Shown here: positions 16,341-25,068 of the stretch, piece by piece
Numbering within the stretch: position 1 is the first letter of the stretch
Layout of the letters: each line of letters opens with the position of its first letter
Source: DATHTK01 sp035463295
Lineage (GTDB): Bacteria > Actinomycetota > Rubrobacteria > Rubrobacterales > Rubrobacteraceae
Assembly (NCBI GenBank): GCA_035463295.1
Contig: DATHTK010000099.1
Span: forward strand, 22,678 to 86,677
DNA: 64,000 bases
Reading direction: 5' to 3'
Program-made: the position numbers and the translations under genes
Notes under the pieces: generated by a model
Databases searched by the model: none
The model's input: only the letters and a program-made list of their open reading frames with translations
Told to the model about the DNA's origin: nothing

Positions 16341-17308
16341 AAGTAGCGACCCACATCATCTTCGCAGAGTGCTGCTGGTTCGCCTCCTCGGCCGTCTTCG
16401 ACGTCCACTACGGCACGCCTGCGGTTATGGTTGTCGCCGCAAGCTCCATCGTTCCGGACGCCGACTACCCAAAGAGCTGGCTCGGCTACCAGCTCGGCCC
16501 CGTCTCCGAGGAGCTCAACCGTCTCTTCGGTCACCGCAGCTTCCTCCACTCGCTGCTCGCGCTAGTGCTACTGACCGCTGTCTGTGGCCTGCCACTGTGG
16601 TGGGCTGTCGGAAGCGTTGTACCGGCTTTCGCCGTCTTCGTCGGTTACGGCTCTCATCTCTTCGCCGACATGATGACGCTCGCAGGTGTTCAGCTCTTCT
16701 GGCCGAGCAGGCTTATCGCCGTGTTCCCGGGGCGGGACGAGTACCGCGTCGCAAGTGGCGGAAACGCCGAAAGAGTCTTCCTGGCCCTGGCCCTCGTCTT
16801 CGCTCTACTTTTCTATCCGGTCTCCAGGGTAGGCTTCGACGGTTTGATCTACCGCCTCGGCGGCTCCGATGAACTCTATGGCAGGGTCCTGCGGGTAACG
16901 GACGGCGACACCATCACCGTAGAGACGCAAGGTAGAAGCACACCGGTCAGGCTCATCGGGGTGGACACCCCCGAGACGGTGGCCTCCGACCAACCGATCG
17001 GCTGCTTCGGAGAGCGGGCATCGAGCTACAGTCGGCAGATGCTCACGAAGCGCATCGTGCGCCTCGAGATCCCGCGCCTCGGCGACTCCGAGGACGCTTA
17101 CGGCAGGACACTGGCCTACGTCTACCTCGACACGGACAAAGACGGCTCCTACGAACACCTCTTCAACGAGGATATTCTGGAGCTCGGCTTCGCACGCACT
17201 ACCACCTTCTCCCACGCACACCGGCGTCAGTTCGAGCGGCTGCGAGAGGAGGCCGAGGCTCGCGACGCCGGTCTGTGGGCGGAGTGCCCGAAGATAGAAC
17301 ACCACTGA
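16337..17308 (+). CDS. YdjM/DUF457 membrane domain fused to a thermonuclease (SNase) domain
   Basis: Residues 1-165 form a YdjM-type membrane domain: SSIVPDADYP, FGHRSFLHSLLAL and GYGSHLFADMMT carry the Asp and His residues conserved in this putative metal-dependent hydrolase family. Residues 180-318 are a staphylococcal-nuclease fold: VTDGDTITV (Asp189, Asp191), RLIGVDTPET (Arg205 and Glu213, matching SNase Arg35 and Glu43) and YGRTLAYVY (Arg257, matching Arg87). All catalytic positions are present, so nuclease activity is plausible. Whether the nuclease faces the cytoplasm or outside cannot be told. The GTG start overlaps the upstream stop. The fusion is unusual. Confidence 0.85.
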   Translation: MKVATHIIFAECCWFASSAVFDVHYGTPAVMVVAASSIVPDADYPKSWLGYQLGPVSEELNRLFGHRSFLHSLLALVLLTAVCGLPLWWAVGSVVPAFAVFVGYGSHLFADMMTLAGVQLFWPSRLIAVFPGRDEYRVASGGNAERVFLALALVFALLFYPVSRVGFDGLIYRLGGSDELYGRVLRVTDGDTITVETQGRSTPVRLIGVDTPETVASDQPIGCFGERASSYSRQMLTKRIVRLEIPRLGDSEDAYGRTLAYVYLDTDKDGSYEHLFNEDILELGFARTTTFSHAHRRQFERLREEAEARDAGLWAECPKIEHH

Positions 17309-17475
17309 AATGCAGGTTGCTGCTTGCGGTTCTGGCTCTGTCCTGCACGCCTGCGGTCTCGAGCAACAAGTCAGCCGCGCGAGCGGAGGCGAAGGTGCGC
17401 ACTCCCCAACCAGAGCAGCGGTGGACCGCGATTATCGGTCCATCGCGAGCGCGCCGCGCGTGGTTTCCCGGGTTT

Positions 17476-17688
17476 CTAGAAGAGACCGTCGGTAAAGAAC
17501 AAGAACTGGCTCTCGGCCTCGGCGTCGACGGGGAGAACCTCGGCATCGCCAAAGTCGTTGCCAAAGAATACGCTGGTAGCTTCAGCGTAAACGCCTCCGG
17601 TCTCGGCCGTTACCGTACTAGCCATGGCCGGAGCCGCAGCCATCAACATCAGCGCCAGCATCACCCCGATTGCCATCAGCTTCCTCAT
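17476..17688 (-). CDS. Small secreted protein with a signal peptide
   Basis: The 70-residue product starts MRKLMAIGVMLALMLMAAAPAMA, a textbook Sec signal peptide with cleavage predicted after AMA, leaving about 47 residues (STVTAETGGVYAEATSVFFG...). The ATG at 17688 is chosen because AGGA lies six bases upstream; ATG 17694 is too close to that site. No cysteine, lipobox or known domain is visible. Function unknown. Confidence 0.65.
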   Translation of the reverse strand: MRKLMAIGVMLALMLMAAAPAMASTVTAETGGVYAEATSVFFGNDFGDAEVLPVDAEAESQFLFFTDGLF

Positions 17689-17849
17689 CTTCATTCCTCT
17701 CCGGGACTGCGCTACGACGCTGTCCCTGGGCGGCTTACGCGATGCATTCTTACGTGTCGGGGTGCGCCGATGCATCACTCAAATAGCGTATTTCTCGGGA
17801 GAACCCCTACCGACCCACGGTCCAGCCAGCTTTCATCCACTATTCATCG

Positions 17850-18092
17850 TTGGTGACAGTCCTGCAGGTGCTCGCGAGCGAGGCGAAGCACTGGGAGTTC
17901 ACGCCGGAGGCGCGGCCGGTCATCGACTACCCGCGCGTCATGAGTCTCCAAGAGAGGCTCGTCCGAGGTCTTGCTCGCTCGCTGGGCGGGGACTTCGCTG
18001 TCTCCTGGGCCGCTCGAACAGATTCACAAAACTATCGGGTGCTATGCTCTATACTGCACGCGAGCAAGAAGCTTGGGGCATACATCATCTAG
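17850..18092 (+). CDS. Possible small gene or gene remnant before the sdh operon
   Basis: A TTG-initiated 80-codon frame has strongly GC-biased third positions in its first two thirds (LQVLASEAKHWEFTPEARPVIDYPR), like real genes here, but no clear ribosome site and no family I recognise. The bias fades after about 18000. It may be a truncated gene. It occupies most of the 400-base gap before the succinate dehydrogenase genes. Confidence 0.3.
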   Translation: MVTVLQVLASEAKHWEFTPEARPVIDYPRVMSLQERLVRGLARSLGGDFAVSWAARTDSQNYRVLCSILHASKKLGAYII

Positions 18093-18106
18093 AGGGAGAA
18101 TAGGCA

Positions 18107-18859
18107 TTGGCGAGCATAACTGCCGCTGTCAGGAAGTTGCCCTGGTGGGTAGGGCCGATCACCGTGAGCACCGTGCTCGCACTCTTCACGCTCTACGCGC
18201 TCTTCCTGGTGTTTTTCATGCGGGACGGGAGTTACCAGAACCTTCTATCGCCGTTCTACTCGCCGAGGATAGACGTGCCGGGCTGGCTCCCGGGCTGGGT
18301 GACGGCGCCGATGCTGGTCCTGTGGATACCGTTGGGGTTCCGGGGTACCTGTTACTACTACCGCAAGGCCTACTACCGCGCCATGTTCTGGGATCCACCG
18401 GCGTGCTCCGTAGAGGCCCAGAAGCACGAGCCGCGTAGCGCCGAGAACTACCGGGGCGAGCGGGCATTGTTCGTCCTCAACAACATCCACCGGTACTTCC
18501 TCTACGGCTCGATCATCGTGGTGGCCTACCTCTGGTACGAGACGGTTCTCGCCTTCCTGCCGGAGGGCGGGTTCGGGGTAACGATCGGGTCGTTGATCTT
18601 CCTGACCAATATAGTCCTGCTCTCGCTGTACACCTTCTCGTGCCACTCCTTCAGGCATCTGGTCGGCGGCAACAAGGACTGCTACACGTGCGTCAGGGGC
18701 GGCAACTTCCGCCGCGGCCTCTACAACAGGGTCAGCCTCATAAACAGGGATGGCCGCCACGCGCTGTGGGCATGGCTGAGCCTGTTCTCGCTGTTGATCA
18801 CGGACATCTACATACGGCTCTTGCAGGCTGGCATCATAACTGACCTCAGGATACTTTGA
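18107..18859 (+). CDS. sdhC: Succinate dehydrogenase membrane anchor subunit (Sdh1-type)
   Basis: The 250-residue integral membrane protein has about five helices and histidine-containing segments (NNIHRYFLYG, SLYTFSCHSFRHLVGG) that could ligate heme. The size and the order anchor-flavoprotein-iron-sulfur match the mycobacterial Rv0249c-Rv0248c-Rv0247c operon rather than the usual two small anchors. It passes electrons from the iron-sulfur subunit to quinone. TTG 18107 follows GAGGGAGAATAGG. Identity as anchor is inferred from sequence pattern and context. Confidence 0.85.
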   Translation: MASITAAVRKLPWWVGPITVSTVLALFTLYALFLVFFMRDGSYQNLLSPFYSPRIDVPGWLPGWVTAPMLVLWIPLGFRGTCYYYRKAYYRAMFWDPPACSVEAQKHEPRSAENYRGERALFVLNNIHRYFLYGSIIVVAYLWYETVLAFLPEGGFGVTIGSLIFLTNIVLLSLYTFSCHSFRHLVGGNKDCYTCVRGGNFRRGLYNRVSLINRDGRHALWAWLSLFSLLITDIYIRLLQAGIITDLRIL

Positions 18860-18880
18860 GGGCGGAGAGGTAGGTCGAAG

Positions 18881-20689
18881 GTGGAGAGAGGCGGACACGC
18901 AAACGGGGCCACCGAGCGCTACGAGGTGCGCGAGCACGATGTCTTGATCATCGGCGCGGGGGGCGCGGGCCTCCGGGCGGCGGTAGAGGCCGCCGAGGCC
19001 GGGCTCTCGGTCGGCGTGGTGACGAAGTCGCTCTTGGGGAAGGCGCACACCGTCATGGCGGAGGGCGGCATAGCCGCGGCGGTCGGCAACGTGGACCCCG
19101 ACGACTCCTGGCGCCAGCACTTTATCGACACGATGAACAGCGGCAAGATGCTCAACAACTGGCGGATGGTCGAGCACTTCACCAAGGAGGCGCCCGAGAG
19201 GGTGTTCGAGCTCGAGCAGTGGGGCGCGCTCTTCAACCGCACGCCGCAGGGCAGGATCTCGCAGCGCCCGTTCGGCGGGCATACGTACCGCAGGCTCTGC
19301 CACGTCGGCGACAGGACCGGGCTGGAGATGATCCGGACGCTCCAGGAGAAGACCCTCGCGACCGACGCGAAGGTCTACATGGAGACGACCGTCACCAAGC
19401 TCTTAAAGGACGGCAGCGGCCGCGTGGTCGGCGCGCTGGCCTACACCCGCGAGTCGGGCGAGTTCGTCCACTTCAAGACGAAGGCCGTCATCATGGCGAC
19501 CGGCGGATGGGGCCGCATCTACAAGGTCACCTCCAACTCCTGGGAGGGGACCGGCGACGGGGTCGTTCTCGCCTACGACGCCGGGGCGGAGCTCGTCGAC
19601 ATGGAGATGGTGCAGTTCCACCCGACCGGGATGGTCTGGCCTCCAGGTGTCCGCGGGTTGCTCGTCACCGAGGGCGTGCGTGGGGAGGGCGGCCTCCTGA
19701 GGAACTCCGAGGGCGAGCGCTACATGGAGAAGTACGACCCCGAGAAGATGGAGCTCAGCACGCGCGACGTCGTGGCCCGGGCCAACTACACCGAGGTCAC
19801 CGAGGGTAGGGGAAGCGAGCACGGCGGTGTCTACCTGGACATCACGCACCTCGGCTACGAGGGCATCATGAAGAAGCTGCCGACCATGCACGAGCAGTTC
19901 CTCAAGCTCGCCGACATAGACATCTCCAGGGAGCCGATGGAGGTCTTCCCGACGGTCCACTACACGATGGGCGGCATCAAGGTCGACCCGGATAACTGCG
20001 AGACGAGCATCCCGGGGCTCTTCGCGGCCGGCGAGTGCGCCGGCGGGTTGCACGGAGCCAACCGCCTTGGGGGGAACTCGCTCTCCGACCTGCTCGTCTT
20101 CGGCCGCCGGGCCGGTATCGGAGTGGTCGAGTACGTCGGGGGGAGCGCGCACGGCGCCGAGATAGAAGAGAGGGAGATTCAGACCGAGATACAGCGTGTC
20201 CTCGACCCGCTGGAGAAGCCCGCCGGCGACGGCGACGAGAGTCCGTACCTCATGCAGCAGGAGCTCCAGACGGCGATGATGGAGCACGCGAACCTCATGC
20301 GCAACGAGGAGTCGCTCAAGGAGGGTCTGGGCAAGATCCTCGCGCTCAAGGACCGCTTGCCAAGAGTCAAGGTGGGGGGGACCAGGCTCTTCAACCCCGG
20401 CTGGCATACGGCCCAGGACATACGCTACCTGATCCAGATCTCCGAGATCATCCTCCGAACGGCCCTCGAGCGCAAGGAGCGCCGCGGAGCGCAGTGGAGG
20501 CTGGACTTCGACGGCCCGGACGAGGAGCTTGGCAAGATCAATTTCATCGTCAAGAAGGACCCGCAGGGCGAGGTAGGCATCGAGAGGCGCGAGATATCGC
20601 CGTTGCCAGAGCACCTGGCCTCGCTGCTAGAAGGCAAGGTAGCCGACATGGCCGGCGGAGAGAAGCGCGGCGCGGAGAGCCAGTTCTGA
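18881..20689 (+). CDS. sdhA: Succinate dehydrogenase/fumarate reductase flavoprotein subunit
   Basis: The 602-residue flavoprotein oxidises succinate to fumarate. It has the FAD-binding motif IIGAGGAGLRAAVEA, the TEGVRGEGG stretch, MVQFHPTGMVWPPG, VFPTVHYTMGGI and the second FAD motif LHGANRLGGNSLSDLLVFG, with SKSLLGKAHTV-like residues near the flavin-linking His. The C-terminal helical domain starts near residue 450. It lies 21 bases after the anchor gene and 58 bases before the iron-sulfur gene. The GTG start follows GGGCGGAGAGG. Confidence 0.95.
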   Translation: MERGGHANGATERYEVREHDVLIIGAGGAGLRAAVEAAEAGLSVGVVTKSLLGKAHTVMAEGGIAAAVGNVDPDDSWRQHFIDTMNSGKMLNNWRMVEHFTKEAPERVFELEQWGALFNRTPQGRISQRPFGGHTYRRLCHVGDRTGLEMIRTLQEKTLATDAKVYMETTVTKLLKDGSGRVVGALAYTRESGEFVHFKTKAVIMATGGWGRIYKVTSNSWEGTGDGVVLAYDAGAELVDMEMVQFHPTGMVWPPGVRGLLVTEGVRGEGGLLRNSEGERYMEKYDPEKMELSTRDVVARANYTEVTEGRGSEHGGVYLDITHLGYEGIMKKLPTMHEQFLKLADIDISREPMEVFPTVHYTMGGIKVDPDNCETSIPGLFAAGECAGGLHGANRLGGNSLSDLLVFGRRAGIGVVEYVGGSAHGAEIEEREIQTEIQRVLDPLEKPAGDGDESPYLMQQELQTAMMEHANLMRNEESLKEGLGKILALKDRLPRVKVGGTRLFNPGWHTAQDIRYLIQISEIILRTALERKERRGAQWRLDFDGPDEELGKINFIVKKDPQGEVGIERREISPLPEHLASLLEGKVADMAGGEKRGAESQF

Positions 20690-20747
20690 GGGCCAGCGAC
20701 CGTCACGCCTCACGCCGAGTCCCACGCTAGGAGGAAGAGACCGAGAC

Positions 20748-21587
20748 ATGAGCGAAGGAAACGGCAACGTCCCCTCCAAGGCCTACGCCCCGGTCGAGGA
20801 CACGGAGCTGGGGCGTGAGGAAGGCAAGACGACGAAGTTGAAGATCTTCCGCGGCGATGCCAACGGCGGGGAGGAAGTCGAGTACGAGATCCCGCTGGTC
20901 GAGGGGATGGTCGTTCTCGACGCGGTCCTCTACGTTCAGGCGCACGAGGCGAACGACCTGGCGGTACGCTGGAACTGCAAGGCGGCCCACTGCGGCTCGT
21001 GCAGCGCGGAGATCAACGGCAAACCCAAGCTGCTGTGCAAGACGCGCGTCGAGGAGTTCGAGGGAGACATCCACGTCCAGCCCTTGCGGGCCTTCCCGGT
21101 CGTAAAGGACCTGGTCTCGGACGTCTCGTGGAACTACGAGGTCTCGAAGGGGATACCCGCCTTCCACTCCGCCGAGCAGGCGCCGTTCACGATGCACGAG
21201 GAGGACGTCGAGCGCCTCTACGAGCCGAAGAAGTGCATCGAGTGCTTTATGTGTCAGGACGTCTGCCACGTCCTGCGCACACACCACAAGCACGCCGAGT
21301 TCGCCGGTCCGCGTTTCTTCGTGCGCTCCCAGTGGCTCGAGATGCACCCGATGGACGATCGCGACCGCCTGCAGTACCTCAAGGAGGACGAGGGTCTCGG
21401 CTTCTGCAACATCACCAAGTGCTGCACGGAGGTCTGCCCGGTCGGCATCAAGATAACCGACAACTCGATCATCCCCCTCAAGGAGCGCGTCGCCGACGAG
21501 TACTACGACCCGGCGAAGTGGCTGATGCGCAAGATCCGGGGCCGCCCAAACGCCCGGAGCGACGGGGCTTCCCCGAACGGGCGATAA
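20748..21587 (+). CDS. sdhB: Succinate dehydrogenase iron-sulfur subunit
   Basis: The 279-residue protein has the plant-ferredoxin domain with CKAAHCGSC and a more distant Cys (LLCKTR) for the 2Fe-2S cluster, then two ferredoxin-like clusters: KCIECFMCQDVC and CNITKCCTEVCPVGI. These are the three clusters carrying electrons from FAD to quinone. The ATG at 20748 follows AGGAAGAGACCGAG. It completes the sdhC-sdhA-sdhB operon. Confidence 0.95.
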   Translation: MSEGNGNVPSKAYAPVEDTELGREEGKTTKLKIFRGDANGGEEVEYEIPLVEGMVVLDAVLYVQAHEANDLAVRWNCKAAHCGSCSAEINGKPKLLCKTRVEEFEGDIHVQPLRAFPVVKDLVSDVSWNYEVSKGIPAFHSAEQAPFTMHEEDVERLYEPKKCIECFMCQDVCHVLRTHHKHAEFAGPRFFVRSQWLEMHPMDDRDRLQYLKEDEGLGFCNITKCCTEVCPVGIKITDNSIIPLKERVADEYYDPAKWLMRKIRGRPNARSDGASPNGR

Positions 21588-21744
21588 GCGGCATCCGGTC
21601 TCGGGCACCGATAGGGAGCGGGTCGCTTCCTACTCGTGGGTTTCGAGACTATGCTGAGTTCGTCCGTCTCCAAAGGCCTCGTGCGAGGCTATACGGGGCG
21701 AGAGCCAGGTGTCGTCATACCTGTAGTCCGACGCCTGCGAAGAG

Positions 21745-21817
21745 AGCGGACGACGGGCTTCGAACCCGCGACCTCCAGCTTGGGAAGCTGGCGCTCTACC
21801 AACTGAGCTACGTCCGC
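21745..21817 (-). tRNA. tRNA-Gly, anticodon CCC
   Basis: On the minus strand the cloverleaf is complete: acceptor GCGGACG pairs with CGTCCGC, D-arm GCTCAGTTGGTAGAGC, anticodon stem CCAGC/GCTGG with loop TTCCCAA giving anticodon CCC, and T-arm GCGGGTTCGAAGCCCGT. CCA is not encoded. It reads codon GGG. Confidence 0.95.
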
Positions 21818-21861
21818 GTGAGGGGGCATTTTACCACGCCGGGCGCTACGCTATCTCCGGG

Positions 21862-22365
21862 ATGAAAGCACCGGAGTACCGGTACTGTCCCCGCTGCGGC
21901 GGCCGGTTCGAGGGGCGCCTCTTGAAAGAGGGCGACCCCGAGCGGCTGGTGTGCGGCTCGTGCTCGTTCGTCTTCTACCTCGGGCCGAAGCTTGTGGCGG
22001 GCCTGATCTTCGAGCTCGACGGCGGGATAGTCCTCATACAGCGCGCCATCGAACCCGGCTACGGGAAGTGGACCTTCCCGGGCGGCTTCGTCGAGCGGGG
22101 GGAGGTCGCCGAGGCCGCAGCCGAGCGCGAGACGCGCGAGGAGACGGGGGTCGAGGTCGAGGCCGGCGCCATCGTGGGCCTCTACACCTACGAGGGTGAG
22201 ATCCCCGCCATCGCCGTATTCTCCGGTCGAGCGGTAGCCGGCGAGCCCACGCCCCTGGACGAGACGCTGGCCGTAAGGAGCTTTCCGAAAGACGCGCTGC
22301 CGTGGGCAAAGCTGGCCTTTCCGAGCACGCACCACGCGCTAAAGGACTACCTCGGAGGGTCTTGA
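21862..22365 (+). CDS. NUDIX hydrolase with N-terminal zinc ribbon
   Basis: The 167-residue protein starts with a zinc ribbon (CPRCG at 9-13 and CGSC at 36-39), as in NADH pyrophosphatase NudC and relatives. The NUDIX box is complete: GGFVERGEVAEAAAERETREETGVEV, fitting G-x5-E-x7-REUxEExGU. Such enzymes cleave nucleoside diphosphates linked to another group. It starts at ATG 21862, nine bases after a possible -10 (TACGCT), and may be leaderless. The 3' end overlaps the convergent flavoprotein gene by 19 bases. Confidence 0.9.
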   Translation: MKAPEYRYCPRCGGRFEGRLLKEGDPERLVCGSCSFVFYLGPKLVAGLIFELDGGIVLIQRAIEPGYGKWTFPGGFVERGEVAEAAAERETREETGVEVEAGAIVGLYTYEGEIPAIAVFSGRAVAGEPTPLDETLAVRSFPKDALPWAKLAFPSTHHALKDYLGGS

Positions 22366-22919
22366 CCCTTGTCAGAGAGGGCGAGTCTCACGGCCTCGGC
22401 TATCTCGGCCTCCTCGGCCAACCGACCGATGCCCGGCTCCTCCTCCGCGGATGCCATGAGCCCCTCCGCCGGGCCGACAAAGCGGTGGCCCCAGCCCTTC
22501 AGGATCTCTGCGTTTCGCATCGTGGCAGGGCTGCTCCACATCTCCGGGTTCATCGCCGGCGCCCAAAGGACCTCTCTCGCGCCGGCGAGGATGGTCGCGG
22601 CGAGCAGGTCGTCGCCGAGGCCGACGGAGACCCTCGCCATCGCGTCGGCGGTGGCCGGGGCGACGAGGACGAGGTCGGCCCAGCGGGCGAGTGAGACGTG
22701 CTCGACCCGGCCGGAGCGCTCCCACCAGGTCTCGTCGGTGTGGACGCTTTCTCCGGCGGCTATCGCGAGAGTCTCCTCGGGCACGAAGCGGAACGCGGCC
22801 CTTGTGGCGACAACCCGCACCTCGTGGCCCGCCTCCCTGAGACGACGGATCACCCCCGGCGCTTTGTAGGCGGCTATGCCGCCCGTTACTCCCACTAGTA
22901 TCTTCGCGGCATCCTGCAC
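22347..22919 (-). CDS. Phosphopantothenoylcysteine decarboxylase-like flavoprotein
   Basis: The 190-residue HFCD flavoprotein has VGVTGGIAAYKAPGVIRRL at the N-terminus, an ADLVLVAPATADAMARVSVG core and PAMNPEMW, the motif that contacts substrate in phosphopantothenoylcysteine decarboxylase (CoaC). It lacks the CoaB synthetase half, so it is a stand-alone decarboxylase or a related FMN protein. Catalytic His in SGRVEHVSLARW fits the family. It would act in coenzyme A synthesis if a CoaB exists elsewhere. Confidence 0.85.
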   Translation of the reverse strand: MQDAAKILVGVTGGIAAYKAPGVIRRLREAGHEVRVVATRAAFRFVPEETLAIAAGESVHTDETWWERSGRVEHVSLARWADLVLVAPATADAMARVSVGLGDDLLAATILAGAREVLWAPAMNPEMWSSPATMRNAEILKGWGHRFVGPAEGLMASAEEEPGIGRLAEEAEIAEAVRLALSDKGQDPPR

Positions 22920-23073
22920 GGCGTGCAGTATATCCGAGACGGCTCCAGACCGGGGATGAGAACGGGGGTGCGGGATGATACTATACGTGCCCCGGTCCGC
23001 TGGGCCGGCGGAAAGACGAGAGGGCGCGAGAGACCTTGACGGACCGGATCACAAGCGAGAAGGGCTGAGGCAG

Positions 23074-23250
23074 GTGGCGAGCAAGGCACAGAGCCTGCGC
23101 TGGCTAGAGGGGATCCGGCGTTCCCAGCGGTTGATCGACCGCGAGGAGCGCCGCAAGGAGGAGATCCTAGGCATTTTCCGCGAGCTCTACGACATCTCTT
23201 CGCGCCGCTTCGATCCCCCGGATTTTCCCCCGTGGCGGTCGCCGTGGTAG
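23074..23250 (+). CDS. Small charged hypothetical protein
   Basis: A 58-codon frame from GTG 23074 encodes ASKAQSLRWLEGIRRSQRL and an arginine/glutamate-rich helix, ending with DPPDFPPWRSPW. The ATG at 22975 would lengthen it with less protein-like sequence. No ribosome site is clear and I do not recognise the family. Confidence 0.4.
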   Translation: MASKAQSLRWLEGIRRSQRLIDREERRKEEILGIFRELYDISSRRFDPPDFPPWRSPW

Positions 23251-23320
23251 TGCCCCGTCTCTAGCTCCCGGTCTTGTCCATGCCCGGCACGCGGCCGGCA
23301 TACCCCGTTATGATACGAGC

Positions 23321-24103
23321 ATGGAGAAGACGCTGAAAGGCAGGGTGGCGATCGTTACCGGCGCCTCGAGCGGCATCGGGGAGGCGACAGCCAGGGAGCT
23401 CGCCGCCAGAGGAGCCTCCGTCGTGCTCGCCGCCAGGGATACCGGAAGCATCACGGCTCTGGAGCAGTTTATTTCGGCCGCACGTGGCCGGGCGCTGGCC
23501 GTGGGCACCGACGTCTCAGACAGAGGCTCCGTCGAGGAGCTGTTGGGCAGGACCATCGAGGCTTTCGGTCGGGTGGACGTTCTGGTAAACAACGCGGGCC
23601 TCGGGCTCTCCGGCCGCGTGGCGGAGTTGCGCGCCGAGGATCTGCGCTACGTATTCGAGGTGAACACTGTGGGGCCGCTGAACTGCATCCAGGCTGCGCT
23701 GCCGTGGATGGGGAGGGGGGCGAGGATCATCAACGTCTCCTCGGTCGTGGGCAAGCGCTCGGTCCCGAAGGTCGGGGGCTACTGCGCGACGAAGTTCGCC
23801 CTGAACGCCCTCTCCGACGCCCTGCGGGTCGAGGTCGCTGACCGCGGCGTCACCGTCACGAGCGTCTACCCCGGCACGACCCGTACCTCCTTCCGGGACA
23901 ACTCCCGCCGCACGAAAGACGAGAAGCGCGGCTGGCGCCCTAGAGGGGTGACCGCGGAGAAGGTGGCCGAGAAGATCGCGGCCGCCGCAGAGAAGGGTCC
24001 TCGCGACGTGTACGTCACCCTTCCGGACCGGCTCTACGTCGCGGCGACGGCGCTGCTCCCCGGCCTTACCGATCGCGCCCTGCGTGCCTGGGCTAGGGAC
24101 TAG
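23321..24103 (+). CDS. Short-chain dehydrogenase/reductase
   Basis: The 260-residue Rossmann protein has TGASSGIG for NAD(P) binding, NNAG at the fourth strand, catalytic Ser in NVSSVVGKR and the YxxxK pair in GGYCATKFALN. The C-terminal half has VYPGTTRTSF. This is a classical SDR; the substrate is unknown. ATG 23321 lies six bases after TATGAT (23309-23314), so the gene is probably leaderless. Confidence 0.9.
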   Translation: MEKTLKGRVAIVTGASSGIGEATARELAARGASVVLAARDTGSITALEQFISAARGRALAVGTDVSDRGSVEELLGRTIEAFGRVDVLVNNAGLGLSGRVAELRAEDLRYVFEVNTVGPLNCIQAALPWMGRGARIINVSSVVGKRSVPKVGGYCATKFALNALSDALRVEVADRGVTVTSVYPGTTRTSFRDNSRRTKDEKRGWRPRGVTAEKVAEKIAAAAEKGPRDVYVTLPDRLYVAATALLPGLTDRALRAWARD

Positions 24104-24104
24104 C

Positions 24105-24731
24105 GTGGGCTTCGAGGAGAGCGCGCTAGCGAGGCTCCGCCGCTACCGCGGCGAGGCCGACCGCGCGCTCGGTCTGATGCAGGAGGCAGAGGAGGCCACC
24201 CAGCGCTTCTCCGAACTCCTCTTCGACGGCCTCGAGCGGACGGCGGCGCTCGGCCGCGAGGCCGGCTTCGACGCCGACGCCGGACGAACGGATAGGACCC
24301 TCGCGCTCCGGGTGGCCGCCTCGTGTGGCGAAGAGGCCCGGGTCGTCTTCGGGCCCGTTGGCGGCGCAGCGGCGGAGACCGACGAGGACCTTATGCACGA
24401 GGAGCTCAGCCGCTACGTCCTCGACCCTTCCGGTTACTCGGGGCGCATCCTCGGGTTCTCTGAGGTCGTCGGGGAGGCGCCCTCTCAGGTCTTCGCCGTC
24501 TACCGCGACGGCGTCTGGAAGACGAAGGGTGCATTCGTGGAGAAGGCGCGCGGCAGGATAGACGACCCGGAAGAGGTCCTGCACGGGTTCTCTCTGCGGG
24601 TGCTCGGGAGGCTCGTGGATCTCGCGGCGCCCACAAGCGGCGCCGGGCGGCGCTGGACCGAGAGGCCGTACGCCCTCGATGACCTCCTGGCGGGGAGAAG
24701 GTTCCCCACCGAGACGCGCTGGTTCAGGTAG
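24105..24731 (+). CDS. Hypothetical protein downstream of the SDR
   Basis: The 208-residue acidic protein begins with helical sequence (ALARLRRYRGEADRALGLMQEAEEA) and has a later beta-rich part (ARVVFGPVGGAAAETDED, SQVFAVYRDGVWKTKGAF). The start GTG 24105 is two bases after the SDR stop. I do not recognise a family. Codon use is normal for the window. Confidence 0.6.
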   Translation: MGFEESALARLRRYRGEADRALGLMQEAEEATQRFSELLFDGLERTAALGREAGFDADAGRTDRTLALRVAASCGEEARVVFGPVGGAAAETDEDLMHEELSRYVLDPSGYSGRILGFSEVVGEAPSQVFAVYRDGVWKTKGAFVEKARGRIDDPEEVLHGFSLRVLGRLVDLAAPTSGAGRRWTERPYALDDLLAGRRFPTETRWFR

Positions 24732-25068
24732 CCGCCTCGCCTGTCGAGCTCTTCACCGAGCGGATCTCGTAGGCCGCCTCTCCGGCCCTCGGGCGCGGGT
24801 AAAGCAGCCCTCTTTCGACCAGTTCCTCGAACGCCGCTGCGATCTCGGCGTCGGTGCTCCCTATAAGGGTGTTCCGGAGGTCTCTGCGGTTGATCTCACC
24901 TCGCCCGAGAAAGGAGCAGAGGCCAGCGTACAGGACTAGCGAGACGGGGGAGAGGGGGAGAGCCCAGACCTCCGGCTCGTACCAGAACTCCTCGACCCCG
25001 GCGGCGTTCGGGGGGCGCTCTCCGCGGGCGTCGTGGAGGGACGTTACCTCGGGCAGCTCCCAGGTCAC
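24724..25068 (-). CDS. Small winged-helix-like protein coupled to the beta-CASP gene
   Basis: The GTG at 25068 shares a base with the TAG of the upstream ribonuclease gene (TAGTG). The 114-residue product contains LVLYAGLCSFLGRGEINRRDLRNTLIGSTDAEIAAAFEELVERGLLYPRPRAG, which resembles a winged helix. A frame reading through the upstream coding sequence is longer but not supported. It probably assists the ribonuclease or regulates its expression; this is inferred from coupling only. Confidence 0.55.
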   Translation of the reverse strand: MTWELPEVTSLHDARGERPPNAAGVEEFWYEPEVWALPLSPVSLVLYAGLCSFLGRGEINRRDLRNTLIGSTDAEIAAAFEELVERGLLYPRPRAGEAAYEIRSVKSSTGEAAT

